From an uncultured Clostridium sp. (lineage in GTDB: Bacteria; Bacillota; Clostridia; Clostridiales; Clostridiaceae), in NCBI GenBank assembly GCA_934746015.1, contig CAKVEW010000013.1:1-64000 (forward strand): a stretch of 64,000 nt of DNA, written 5' to 3'. The position numbers were made by a program, and so were the translations under genes. Positions 53,738 through 61,833 of the stretch are shown here, one piece after another. Numbering within the stretch: position 1 is the stretch's first letter; each line of letters begins with the position of its first letter. The notes under the pieces were generated by a model, which was given only the letters and a program-made list of their open reading frames with translations, searched no databases and had not been told where the DNA came from.

Positions 53738-54472
53738 CTATACAACTTCTATCTCTTTAAGAAAGATATTAAATAATTTATCTTTAAACTTATCTCTAAT
53801 TACACCTTTAATAAAATCACTATTAGCTTGTATAGTTATTTTATTATCAGTTTCAGTTATATCTGCATCTATAAACCAAGTTCTATAACTTACATCAGAT
53901 AATTCATTATAAATTTTCTTATGTGCTTCTGTTGGGAAGGAAAGGGATTGAGGTACAGGAGCACTTTCTTCTTTTCCTTCTTCCCCTTCTTTAACTTCTT
54001 TAATTTCTTTAATTTCTTTAATTTCTTCTTTTGTGTACCCTTCGTTGTTCCTTTGATGTTCCTTTGATGTACCCTTCGTTGTTCCTTCGTTGTTCCTTCG
54101 TTGTTCTTTTGATGTACTTATCGTTGTACCTTCATCTTGATATAACCTATAATTTTCAATAGTTAGCATTGTACCCTTCGTTGTTCCTTTTTTAATAATC
54201 ATATTTTCATTTTCTAATAATTTTAAGAACTCTCTTGTCCTTTTTCTTGACCAATTCCAACGCTCTGCTAATTTCAATTCTGATGTATAATAACTGCCCC
54301 TCGGAACAGTTACTACATCATTTCCAATTAGTAATTTTTCATCTTTCCACCTTGATAATTGGATAAGGTCCACAAATGCTCTAAACCTTTCTGCATCTTG
54401 GAATATCCAATGGTCAAAGATGTTTCTATCTAACTTTATAAATCCTTTAGACTCCTTACCCAAATAACTCAC
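53738..54472 (-). CDS. Phage replication initiator-like protein
   Basis: A 244-residue protein. An N-terminal winged-helix region (about 10-105; FIKLDRNIFDHWIF, LAERWNWSRKRTREFLKLLENENMI) is followed by a low-complexity linker built of Gly-Thr-Thr-Lys and Glu-Ile-Lys units. The C-terminal region of about 65 residues (ISYRTWF-like: VSYRTWFIDADITETDNKITIQANSDFIKGVI) resembles DnaA domain I. The linker coincides with iteron-like DNA repeats, so the gene probably contains the phage origin, as in lambda O. Confidence 0.75.
   Translation of the reverse strand: MSYLGKESKGFIKLDRNIFDHWIFQDAERFRAFVDLIQLSRWKDEKLLIGNDVVTVPRGSYYTSELKLAERWNWSRKRTREFLKLLENENMIIKKGTTKGTMLTIENYRLYQDEGTTISTSKEQRRNNEGTTKGTSKEHQRNNEGYTKEEIKEIKEIKEVKEGEEGKEESAPVPQSLSFPTEAHKKIYNELSDVSYRTWFIDADITETDNKITIQANSDFIKGVIRDKFKDKLFNIFLKEIEVV
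53991..54190. repeat. Iteron-like and AT-rich repeats inside the replication gene (candidate phage origin)
   Basis: On the minus strand, 11-bp units of the type GAACAACGAAG, with variants such as GGTACATCAAAG, run in tandem between 54129 and 54034, with a further copy at 54190-54170. Next to them (54028-53991) lie AT-rich 9-mers (GAAATTAAA-type). Eleven is not a multiple of three, so the DNA rather than the peptide is repeated. Iterons plus an AT-rich stretch are the hallmarks of initiator-bound origins. Confidence 0.7.
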
Positions 54473-54476
54473 CTAC

Positions 54477-55319
54477 TTATTTATCTTCTTCTACAAATTG
54501 TGTTCCTTCAAATGTTTGACTTTGAGGATCTATATATTCAACATCTTCTATTACTTCTCCAGTTTCAAAATCTATTTCCACATTATCTTCTTTTAGAATT
54601 GTATCTTTAACTGCATTATTATCAGCACTATAAGCCTTCTGCATTTCTATTGATAAAATACCCCACTTACTTAATAAGTTTCTTAGAACTGTCTTTTTAG
54701 CCATACTGTCAAAATCTGTTTGCCATACTCCATTTTTAAAGCTATATGTTTTAGAAAATTTCTTAGCATGAGATTCTACATCTTCTCTGCTCCAGTAAAC
54801 TGTTTTTTCAAATCCATTTAGTAATTTAAAATATCCTGCATATCCAATAACTTTATCTGATTTTCTTTGAGTAAAATCTATTTCAACTTCTTCTGAAAGT
54901 GGATTCCAACTTATTAATTCACCTTCCCTTATTTCTACTACATTAATTCCTTTATACTGTCCTGTTCTTAAAGCTAGTTGAATATATCCCTTATATCCCA
55001 TTTGAAATTGAGCTTTAGTTCCATAAGGAACTACCCATGCATATCCTAAATTCTTATCTACTGGTAGATCCATAGTTGCTGCTACCATACAACTTGCTAC
55101 AACTGACATAGGTTCACATTTCTTTAGATTTACATCACTATTAACTAAATTCACTATAGAACTCATATACTGTGGAGCTCTTTCCATAAGAACTTCTTCA
55201 AATCTTTTCTTAACTGCTGGACTATCCATAAGACCTTTAACGTTATTTGTTATTGTAGAAGGTTGTCCTGCCCCTTCTTTCTTTGCTAATTGATTTTTTA
55301 AACTATTTGCTGTTGCCAT
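54477..55319 (-). CDS. recT: RecT-family single-strand annealing protein
   Basis: A 280-residue annealing protein (MATANSLKNQLAKKEGAGQPSTITN, CMVAATMDLPVDKNLGYAWVVPYGTKAQFQMGYKGYIQLALRTGQYKGINV) with the classic RecT core and an acidic C-terminus. It pairs with the YqaJ-type exonuclease encoded just upstream for phage recombination. Confidence 0.92.
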   Translation of the reverse strand: MATANSLKNQLAKKEGAGQPSTITNNVKGLMDSPAVKKRFEEVLMERAPQYMSSIVNLVNSDVNLKKCEPMSVVASCMVAATMDLPVDKNLGYAWVVPYGTKAQFQMGYKGYIQLALRTGQYKGINVVEIREGELISWNPLSEEVEIDFTQRKSDKVIGYAGYFKLLNGFEKTVYWSREDVESHAKKFSKTYSFKNGVWQTDFDSMAKKTVLRNLLSKWGILSIEMQKAYSADNNAVKDTILKEDNVEIDFETGEVIEDVEYIDPQSQTFEGTQFVEEDK

Positions 55320-55321
55320 AA

Positions 55322-56230
55322 TTATTTATCCTCCTTAATATTGAACTTTCTACTGATACTTTCTTTAACTACCTTTTCATATACTTCTGGAAACTCTGAT
55401 TTAAGTTTTTTACTATCAACTCTATTTGATAAAATGTTTTTCCAACTTAAACTATATCCAGGAGCATATGCATACTCTGCTTTCCCTATTTCAAATTTAA
55501 TTTGATTCTCTAATTCTTTCACTTGTACTTCAAAATTCTTTAGTTGCTCTTTCATTTCTAAATAAGATTTAATTTTCTCTTTATATTCAAATCCTAATTC
55601 TACCGATTTATCTGATTCTGATTCTTTATATTTTTCTTTAAGATACTTTTCTGCTGCACTAGAACCATCTAAAGCTGGTGGAGTTTTATCTTGGACCAAC
55701 TTCCAAAAGTTTTTCTCTGATTCAATAATCATTTGAATTAATTCTTCATCTCTTTGGATTTCTTTCCATATAAACTTTTGGCCACCAATTAATACTGCAA
55801 TATATCCTACTTCGGCTCCTGTAACAAATAAGTAATGTTGTACTTGAAGTAAATAACTTGCTGGTACTTCATCTTCTTGCCACTCATTAGTTAAATATTG
55901 ATTAGCAGTCTTACATTCAAGAATTGCATTTTCTCCTACAACTCTTCTATCTATGTTGGCTACCATAAATGGATAATCCCTATGTTTATAATGCTTTCTA
56001 TCTCTTCTAACTTTCTTGCTAGTTCTCTTCTCAAATTCTTTAGCAACTATTTCTTCTAGCTGGTCACCCCAGTATGCACTCTCAAACTGCTCTTTGACTT
56101 CCTCAATAGGTTCTGTTTTCTCTAGATATACTTCAAATGGTGTCTTATATTTATTAACTCCAAGTATTGCTCCTACATCACTTCCACCAATTCCACATTG
56201 TCTTTCTTTAAGCCACTCAAGTTTATCCAT
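55322..56230 (-). CDS. YqaJ-type exonuclease
   Basis: A 302-residue lambda-exonuclease-like nuclease. GIGGSDVGAILGVNKYKTPFEVYLEK is the usual start; the catalytic site has Asp in VANIDRRV and Glu-x-Lys in NAILECKTAN. The C-terminal part is a coiled coil (MKEQLKNFEVQVKELENQIKFEIG). It would resect dsDNA to feed RecT. Confidence 0.9.
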   Translation of the reverse strand: MDKLEWLKERQCGIGGSDVGAILGVNKYKTPFEVYLEKTEPIEEVKEQFESAYWGDQLEEIVAKEFEKRTSKKVRRDRKHYKHRDYPFMVANIDRRVVGENAILECKTANQYLTNEWQEDEVPASYLLQVQHYLFVTGAEVGYIAVLIGGQKFIWKEIQRDEELIQMIIESEKNFWKLVQDKTPPALDGSSAAEKYLKEKYKESESDKSVELGFEYKEKIKSYLEMKEQLKNFEVQVKELENQIKFEIGKAEYAYAPGYSLSWKNILSNRVDSKKLKSEFPEVYEKVVKESISRKFNIKEDK

Positions 56231-56398
56231 CTACTTGTCCTCCTTAAAACTAACTATTAATCTATCATCCTCAGTACAGTAACTAATTTTCTCTATATAA
56301 TAATCTCTGTCATTTTCATCATAAATCTTGAATCCATTATCATTAAGTGTATTTATAATGCTCATTAATAAATTAATTAATATTTCTAATACTCTCAT
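56231..56398 (-). CDS. 55-residue early phage protein
   Basis: AGGAGG precedes ATG 56398. The product is MRVLEILINLLMSIINTLND, followed by a charged region (YDENDRDYYIEKISYCTEDD). The stop TAG directly abuts the exonuclease ATG. Not recognised. Confidence 0.6.
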   Translation of the reverse strand: MRVLEILINLLMSIINTLNDNGFKIYDENDRDYYIEKISYCTEDDRLIVSFKEDK

Positions 56399-56406
56399 AT
56401 ATCCTC

Positions 56407-56682
56407 CTAAATCAAATCCTTAAATATTTCACCAGTTTCTTCTATATAAACTTGGTCATTGTCTATATCTGTTCCTGGTGGTATAATGTCATTGAATGTT
56501 TTGTTGTGCTCTTTCCCTTGTTTGGTCACTGGGGATTGAGCTTTTTTATATTGCTCTGCTAAAAGTCTTGTAACTGCATTAACATTTAATTGCTTGGTCA
56601 TGTCTTCTTTTACTTTCTCAATTTCTCTTGCAAGTTCTAAAGCCTTATCTTTTTCAAATATTTCTTGCATAAGCTTACCCAA
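56407..56682 (-). CDS. Early phage protein, coiled coil
   Basis: A 91-residue protein with an N-terminal helical region (FEKDKALELAREIEKVKEDMTKQLNVNAVTRLLAEQYKKA) and an acidic tail. The start TTG 56682 has GGAGG eight bases upstream. Function unknown. Confidence 0.6.
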   Translation of the reverse strand: MGKLMQEIFEKDKALELAREIEKVKEDMTKQLNVNAVTRLLAEQYKKAQSPVTKQGKEHNKTFNDIIPPGTDIDNDQVYIEETGEIFKDLI

Positions 56683-56718
56683 TTTCTTTTCCTCCTCTCT
56701 AGCCTTATGCCATTGCTA

Positions 56719-56922
56719 TTAATAAGTAATGACTTGTTCATCTTCACACCTACTTAAAGTTATTTTTAATATTTCACATATATTTATAAACTCTTTAGAG
56801 CTTGTCCTTTTGTTAAAAGCAACTCTATTTGCTTTTATATCATTTGTTACATCATTCATAAAAGCTAAAAATTCTCCATCTGATAAACTTTTTTTAAGTT
56901 CTGTTAAATATTTAAATAACAT
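56719..56922 (-). CDS. Small helical early phage protein
   Basis: A 67-residue, all-helical protein (FKYLTELKKSLSDGEFLAFMNDVTNDIKANRVAFNKRTSSKEFINICEILKITL). It is the nearest minus-strand neighbour of the divergent plus-strand gene at 56993. Not recognised. Confidence 0.5.
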   Translation of the reverse strand: MLFKYLTELKKSLSDGEFLAFMNDVTNDIKANRVAFNKRTSSKEFINICEILKITLSRCEDEQVITY

Positions 56923-56992
56923 AGTTCTTACTCCTTTTTCTGATATATTCCCCTAAAATATGTTAGAATTATAGTTGAAAGGGGAATTTTAT

Positions 56993-57577
56993 ATGATTAA
57001 TTTTATTAAAAATAATATTTTTTCTGTTTTTTCAATCCTAATATCAATATCATCTTTATCTATAACCCTGTTTAACCTTTATCTAAATAGGAAACACCTT
57101 GATGTTGTAATTGAAGATTCGCTAGATAAAATAGATAACATTTATACAAACTATTTTGAATATCAAAATCAAGATCCGAGCCTTAATTTTGGAAATGGTA
57201 AAGTATGTTTTATAAAAATTGTTAATCCTTCACCCAAAGACATTGCATTTTTTGATTTAAGAGTTGTGGACTTAGATAGTATGAAATCACTTTTCTTTCT
57301 ATCTAGTGCGGTATTAGAACTAACAAATCTAACTAATGAAAAAATCTTTTATGGTAGTGATAACATTATGGCTAAAGTCAATATTCCATATTCTACTTAT
57401 GGTATTTTTAAATCAAATAGTTTCACTAGATTAGATATTCCTTTTTATCCTTCTGAAACTACAACTAAAGTTTTAGTTTCTTTTAAAGTAGCTATATCTT
57501 CTATAAAATCTAATAAAGAAGCTGGTTACAGGAGAAAGTTTAGGTATTATAAAAAAACTTTTATTATTTCTCCTTAG
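56993..57577 (+). CDS. Membrane-anchored accessory protein on the opposite strand
   Basis: A 194-residue protein: an N-terminal membrane helix (about 8-28; FSVFSILISISSLSITLFNLYLN) then a beta-rich domain (VCFIKIVNPSPKDIAFFDLRVVDLDSMKSLFFL...). ATG 56993 follows AAGGGGA; the frame is open six codons further. It interrupts the early operon in opposite orientation, as lysogeny-expressed morons often do. No family is recognised. Its stop overlaps a tiny minus-strand gene. Confidence 0.65.
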   Translation: MINFIKNNIFSVFSILISISSLSITLFNLYLNRKHLDVVIEDSLDKIDNIYTNYFEYQNQDPSLNFGNGKVCFIKIVNPSPKDIAFFDLRVVDLDSMKSLFFLSSAVLELTNLTNEKIFYGSDNIMAKVNIPYSTYGIFKSNSFTRLDIPFYPSETTTKVLVSFKVAISSIKSNKEAGYRRKFRYYKKTFIISP

Positions 57578-57644
57578 TCACTATTAAACCTATGATACTA
57601 GCTATCAAAGCTATTAGACTTATTAATAATGCAATTAACTCCAT
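57564..57644 (-). CDS. 26-residue membrane peptide
   Basis: GGAGGG precedes ATG 57644, opening MELIALLISLIALIASIIGL and ending VTKEK. It is one membrane helix with a basic end. Its last 14 bases overlap the end of the convergent plus-strand gene. The strong ribosome site supports it; function unknown. Confidence 0.45.
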   Translation of the reverse strand: MELIALLISLIALIASIIGLIVTKEK

Positions 57645-57661
57645 TTATTCCCTCCTAACTA

Positions 57662-57913
57662 TTAAACTGGAATAAGATTTATATTAGACTGCTTTTGTTG
57701 TTTTCTTAACTCATTAAGAAAAACTTTTGTAATTTTCTTAGAATCAATTTTTAATGTTACATACTGCTCTTGAACTGGTACTTCTGGAGCAGTTAATTCC
57801 TTAATTGCACACTCTAAGGCTTCTGTATCATCTTCTCTAACCTCATAACTCTCATAGTGTAATGAACAATCCCTTAGTTCTTTTAATCTTGCTATTGCTT
57901 CTTCTCTTTTCAT
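57662..57913 (-). CDS. Early phage protein with a tape-measure-like C-terminus
   Basis: An 83-residue protein: a helical N-terminus with DDTEALECAIKEL, found in many small phage proteins, and a C-terminal stretch LKIDSKKITKVFLNELRKQQ...NINLIPV. The latter matches the last 30 residues of the tape measure protein at about half of positions. It abuts the gene at 57914. Confidence 0.6.
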   Translation of the reverse strand: MKREEAIARLKELRDCSLHYESYEVREDDTEALECAIKELTAPEVPVQEQYVTLKIDSKKITKVFLNELRKQQKQSNINLIPV

Positions 57914-58180
57914 TTATATTTCCTCCACTTCTTTTAATAATTCCTCAAAAATAACTACTATAGGATTATTTTCACTAAATCTATATACAGCATTCATATT
58001 TTTATCATAAAGCCATAAAACTCCACTTTTTAATTCAAATGTAATACTTGCTCCAGAAGGTAATACCATCCCTTCTTCTACTATTTCTCCTTCTTTATTT
58101 TTCAACCATATATCTTTGTTTTCTGTTATGGTATTAACAATTTTCCAAAATAGCTTTTTAGTTTCAAATTTATCTGGCAT
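57914..58180 (-). CDS. Small early phage protein, unknown function
   Basis: An 88-residue protein (FETKKLFWKIVNTITENKDIWLKNKEGEIVEEGMVLPSGASITFELKSGVLWLYD). The beta-rich middle has no clear motif. It lies between the antirepressor-like gene and the 83-residue gene in the early operon. Confidence 0.55.
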   Translation of the reverse strand: MPDKFETKKLFWKIVNTITENKDIWLKNKEGEIVEEGMVLPSGASITFELKSGVLWLYDKNMNAVYRFSENNPIVVIFEELLKEVEEI

Positions 58181-58193
58181 ATTAAATTACCTC

Positions 58194-59002
58194 CTAAATC
58201 CCATATTTAACTGCTAATCTACCAACTATATTTATATAGCCATTAATTAGCTTCTTATCTTCTGCTATAACATCTAAGTAATTAACTTTATCTATCTTAG
58301 ATTTACTACAACCTTCTAAGGCCATATTCTTTTTCTTATTAAGTAATCTTCTGTTAATATCTACTCCATAAGTTTTATTTAATAGAGAGTAAGCTTCATC
58401 CCTAATAGGTTTTATGTGTTCAAATCCACCTAGCTTATTAGCTATCTTATTAATTAGTGTTGCAGTATCTTTTCTCCATTGATTAGTCTCTAATGTTACT
58501 GCTTCTCTAATGCCTTTAATTTCTTCCTTTACTTCCTTAGCTTCTTCTTCGACTTCTTTTATTTTTGCATTTAATCTCTTCTGCTCTATCTCATTATTAG
58601 CTATAGCCTTAAACATTTGATTAAACATTTGGAGCTCTGGAGATAATTCAGAAGTATTAAGAGCTTGTCCTTTATTAGGATTAAAATAGCTTTCTTCTAA
58701 ACTTTCATAAACTTCCCACGCTTCATCTGTATCTAATATTTTTGCGTGTCTTGCTGCTCCTCTATCTGTCCATAAAATAAGTTTTGGTGCAAATTTTAAA
58801 GGTTCCCCAATCTCATTGGGTAGCTATTTTTGAAATCTTTTAATTCTTGTCCCTTTAATTCTATGAAGTGTTTTCCTTCTTTAAATCTACTTTGATTATT
58901 ACTAAAGTTCATTTGTATATTCTTTTCCTCCGTTCCAAATTCTTCGGCTAAAACCTTAGTTGTCATTATTCTTTGGTTTTTGTATTCTATTGGTATTAAC
59001 AT
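58194..59002 (-). pseudogene. ORF6N antirepressor-like gene split by a one-base deletion
   Basis: The N-terminal frame (59002-58796) reads as an ORF6N domain (YKNQRIMTTKVLAEEFGTEEKNIQMNFSNNQSRFKEGKHFIELKGQELKDFKNSYP) then runs off as MRLGNL and stops. Just downstream, another frame continues the expected family sequence (NEIGEPLKFAPKLILWTDRGAARHAKILDTDEAWEVYESLEESYF) into the C-terminal coiled-coil part (MFNQMFKAIANNEIEQKRL...). The join is near 58817-58820. Either the antirepressor is broken or the base is missing from the sequence. Confidence 0.75.
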
Positions 59003-59014
59003 AGCTTGTCCTCC

Positions 59015-59239
59015 TTAATTTTTGTTCTGTAAAGTTTCTAAAGGCATTATATTGTCTAAATCCGTAAAGTCATTTCCACTTGCACTTGATATGAACCTAT
59101 CCAACTCTATGTTAGTGATTTTCATACTTCCCAACTTTAAAGCTTCTATATGACCTTTTCTTATTAAGTCATATACATAATTAACATTAACCTTCAATTT
59201 TTCTGCTACCTCTTTTACTGTTAATAAATATAACTCCAA
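59015..59239 (-). CDS. Excisionase-like HTH_17 protein in the early region
   Basis: A 74-residue MerR/excisionase-type HTH protein (LLTVKEVAEKLKVNVNYVYDLIRKGHIEALKLGSMKITNIELDRFI). It is a paralogue of the protein at 25149-25505 near the other end of the prophage. It could be an excisionase or a regulator of early genes. Confidence 0.7.
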   Translation of the reverse strand: MELYLLTVKEVAEKLKVNVNYVYDLIRKGHIEALKLGSMKITNIELDRFISSASGNDFTDLDNIMPLETLQNKN

Positions 59240-59263
59240 CTTAATTACCCCCTTGTATTTCCG

Positions 59264-59473
59264 TCATTTTTTGAATATATTTAAATCTATCATTAGTTCT
59301 TCTGAAAGAGATAGTAATTTAGGAACACTAGGAAGATATCTTCCACATTCAATATCAGATAAATAATTCCTTGATATTTCTACTTTAGAAGATAATTCTT
59401 GTTGTGTTAGCCCACTCTTTTCTCTTGCTTTTTTAACTTCTCTACCAATCTCTTTTGCTATTTCTGTTACCAT
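59264..59473 (-). CDS. Cro-like XRE repressor
   Basis: A 69-residue lambda-type HTH protein (AREKSGLTQQELSSKVEISRNYLSDIECGRYLPSVPKLLSLSEEL). It is the first gene of the early operon, divergent from the ImmR-like repressor, the usual place for Cro. Operator-like TTTCCGTC sequences lie upstream and downstream of it. Confidence 0.85.
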   Translation of the reverse strand: MVTEIAKEIGREVKKAREKSGLTQQELSSKVEISRNYLSDIECGRYLPSVPKLLSLSEELMIDLNIFKK

Positions 59474-59495
59474 CTTGTCACCTCCTTATGTACTT

Positions 59496-59524
59496 ATTGT
59501 ATTGTATATCCGTCATTTGTACAA
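59496..59524 (-). promoter_or_regulatory. Early (lytic) promoter
   Basis: TTGTAC (59524-59519), a 17-bp spacer and TACAAT (59501-59496) on minus, with an operator-like TATCCGTCATTT inside the spacer. Confidence 0.6.
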
Positions 59525-59682
59525 GCCCTATATTCGTGTATTTCCGACTATTTTATACTAAATTAGAGGATTATAATTATATTTCTTCCTCTCGCTAATA
59601 TATGCTTGTATTTCCGTCATTTTATGTATTGCATTTCCGACCTTTACAATATATAATGAAAATATAGTCGGTATTACCGACT
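59504..59682. promoter_or_regulatory. Operator cluster of the immunity region
   Basis: Related half-sites occur at 59504 (GTATATCCGTCATT), 59538 (GTATTTCCGAC), 59608 (GTATTTCCGTCAT) and 59631 (GCATTTCCGACC), and a perfect 17-bp palindrome AGTCGGTATTACCGACT lies at 59666-59682, just before the repressor ribosome site. A further copy lies at 59255 between the Cro-like and HTH_17 genes. They probably bind the ImmR-like and Cro-like proteins. Confidence 0.7.
59629..59657 (+). promoter_or_regulatory. Repressor promoter
   Basis: TTGCAT (59629-59634), a 17-bp spacer and TATAAT (59652-59657) on plus. One operator half-site overlaps the -35/spacer region and the palindrome lies just downstream, consistent with autoregulation. 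Confidence 0.7.
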
Positions 59683-59694
59683 TAGGAGGTTGTT

Positions 59695-60117
59695 ATGAGT
59701 ATTGGTGAAAAAATTAAAAATTTTCGTAAGAATAATAAACTTACCCAAATAGAATTAGCAAAAAAATCTAATATTTCTCGTTCCTATCTTGCAGATATAG
59801 AAAATGATAGATATAACCCAAGTCTTGACACATTAAAAGCAATCGCTAATAGTTTAAATGTTAATCTGAGTGATATTGTATCTGAAGAAAGTAATTCTGA
59901 CACTGAATTAAACCAAAGAGATAAAAAATCTATAACAAATGATTTAAAAGAATTAATGGATGATTTTAGATCTGGCACAGATGGAACAGCGTACTACAAT
60001 GGTCAAGAATTAGATGAAAATGATTTAGATTTGATAGAATCTGCTATGAAAATTGCATTAGAACAAATTAAGGTTAAGAACAAAGAGAAATACACACCAA
60101 AGAAATATAAAAAGTAG
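59695..60117 (+). CDS. ImmR-like prophage repressor
   Basis: A 140-residue protein with an N-terminal XRE HTH (FRKNNKLTQIELAKKSNISRSYLADIENDRYNPSLDTLKAIANSL) and a short helical C-terminal domain ending YTPKKYKK. It lacks a LexA-type peptidase. With the following ImmA-type gene it forms the repressor/antirepressor-protease pair known from ICEBs1 and related phages. AGGAGG precedes ATG. Confidence 0.85.
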   Translation: MSIGEKIKNFRKNNKLTQIELAKKSNISRSYLADIENDRYNPSLDTLKAIANSLNVNLSDIVSEESNSDTELNQRDKKSITNDLKELMDDFRSGTDGTAYYNGQELDENDLDLIESAMKIALEQIKVKNKEKYTPKKYKK

Positions 60118-60128
60118 GTGAGTTTTAA

Positions 60129-60575
60129 TTGAATGAATATGTTAAAAGGGTAGTGAAGAATTTGAAAAGAAAATATAAAACAAGTTGTCCCTATGAGTTA
60201 TCTGAACTATTAGATATAACTTTAATAATTGAACCACTGGGAAAACCGTTGGGTATGTATAAATTTCTAAATAAAAATAAAGTTATATGGTTAAATTCTT
60301 CAATGGATGAGAATGAAAGAAGATATGTATTAGCTCACGAAATTGGTCACGCCATGCTTCATACAAAATCTTCTTGCTTTTTCTCCAATGTTAAAAGCAT
60401 TAATATTTCAAAGAAAGAATATGAAGCAAATATTTTTGCAGCTGAACTATTATTAGATTTAAGTAAGAACGATATTTCTTATATTGATGGGTATTCAATT
60501 TATCAATTAGCTTCTTGCTATAAGGTACCTATCGAACTAGTAAAGCTTAAGTATAAGCTAATAAGTGAGTCTTAA
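60129..60575 (+). CDS. ImmA/IrrE-type metallopeptidase
   Basis: A 148-residue protein with a zinc HEIGH motif (His70-His74) in VLAHEIGHAML and a downstream FAAELLLD acidic segment. Relatives cleave the linked ImmR-type repressor on induction. TTG 60129 with GGTGAG upstream is taken as start. It lies 11 bases past the repressor gene. Confidence 0.85.
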   Translation: MNEYVKRVVKNLKRKYKTSCPYELSELLDITLIIEPLGKPLGMYKFLNKNKVIWLNSSMDENERRYVLAHEIGHAMLHTKSSCFFSNVKSINISKKEYEANIFAAELLLDLSKNDISYIDGYSIYQLASCYKVPIELVKLKYKLISES

Positions 60576-60624
60576 ATATATTTTTTAACTTTAAAAGAAC
60601 ATACATTCTTAAGGAGGTGTTTTT

Positions 60625-61773
60625 ATGAATGGTAGTGTTAGAAAAAAAGGTAAAAGCTGGTATTACAGATACTATGAATATAAAGATGGTGTACGAAAGC
60701 AAATTGAAAGAGTTGGTGGAAAAACTAAGTCCGAAGCTTTAAGAAAGTTGAATGAAGAAATTAATAGACTATACAATGGATTATCTAGACCTGAAGAAAC
60801 GTATTTATCTGACTATCTTACTGATTGGTTAGAGGATTATATTAAAGATGAAAAATCTGATAATACTTATTACAAATATAAGTGTGCTATAGAAACTAAA
60901 ATTAATAAATCAATTGGAAATATAAAATTATGTGATTTAAAGCCCATTCACATTGAAAAATACATTAAATTTTTAAAAGGGGTTGGCTTAAATAAAACAT
61001 CAATCCAATTTAATTATGGAGTTTTAAATAGTGCTCTTAATAAAGCTTTAAAATTACAAATGATTATTAATAATCCTTGCAAATATGTAGATACCCCAAA
61101 GAGAGAAAAATATAAGGCTAATATTTTAACACTAGATGAATATAAACTTCTATATAACTCATTAGATGAATCTATATATGAGGATTACATTATGAAACTT
61201 GCATTAGATACTGCATTAGAGCTTGGTGTAAGGCGTGGTGAAATGTGTGGAATATGTATAGAGGCAATTGATTTTACTTTAAATAAAATCATAATAGATA
61301 AAGCATTTATAAGAATTGAAAATGAATATGTTATATCTGGGCTTAAAACAGAAGGATCTTATAGAGAACTTCCCATTAGTGATGGATTAGCAGAAAAGTA
61401 TAAAAAACATATAAAACTTCAACAAAAAAACAAACTTAAATATGGTCCATTTTATAAAAAAAATATTTTTAATAATACGGAATATAACTTAATATTCACA
61501 TGGGAAAATGGTAAAGCGATAACTCCAAGTAACTTTTTGCAAAGATTAAAAAGATTATGTAAAAAGCATGGAATAGAAAAAAATATTCGTTGGCATGATT
61601 TAAGACATACAAATGCTACATTACTCTTAGAAGGTGGAGTTGATATGAAAACTCTTCAAGAAAGATTAGGACATAGCCTAATGCAAACAACATCAGACAC
61701 TTATTCTCATGTTACCGAAAAGATGAATAGAAAAGCTACTGATGTAATATCAAATTTAATTCAAATAAAATAA
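60625..61773 (+). CDS. int: Phage integrase, tyrosine recombinase
   Basis: A 382-residue recombinase: an arm-binding domain (GSVRKKGKSWYYRYYEYKDGVRKQIE), a SAM-like core domain and a catalytic domain with Arg in LELGVRRGE (about 201), HDLRHT (His323, Arg326), LGHS (about 350) and Tyr360 in SDTYSHV. It would join phage DNA at the 3' end of rnpB, whose repeat lies 61 bp downstream. GGAGG precedes ATG. Confidence 0.95.
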   Translation: MNGSVRKKGKSWYYRYYEYKDGVRKQIERVGGKTKSEALRKLNEEINRLYNGLSRPEETYLSDYLTDWLEDYIKDEKSDNTYYKYKCAIETKINKSIGNIKLCDLKPIHIEKYIKFLKGVGLNKTSIQFNYGVLNSALNKALKLQMIINNPCKYVDTPKREKYKANILTLDEYKLLYNSLDESIYEDYIMKLALDTALELGVRRGEMCGICIEAIDFTLNKIIIDKAFIRIENEYVISGLKTEGSYRELPISDGLAEKYKKHIKLQQKNKLKYGPFYKKNIFNNTEYNLIFTWENGKAITPSNFLQRLKRLCKKHGIEKNIRWHDLRHTNATLLLEGGVDMKTLQERLGHSLMQTTSDTYSHVTEKMNRKATDVISNLIQIK

Positions 61774-61833
61774 CAAGGGAAAATTAAGGGAAGATTTCAA
61801 CCTCTACACCCATTAACCCTTGCTATCACTATT

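Noticed and set aside
53991..54190. CRISPR-like array
   Set aside because: The units are about 11 bp, contiguous and inside a coding gene, with no spacers. They are better read as iterons.
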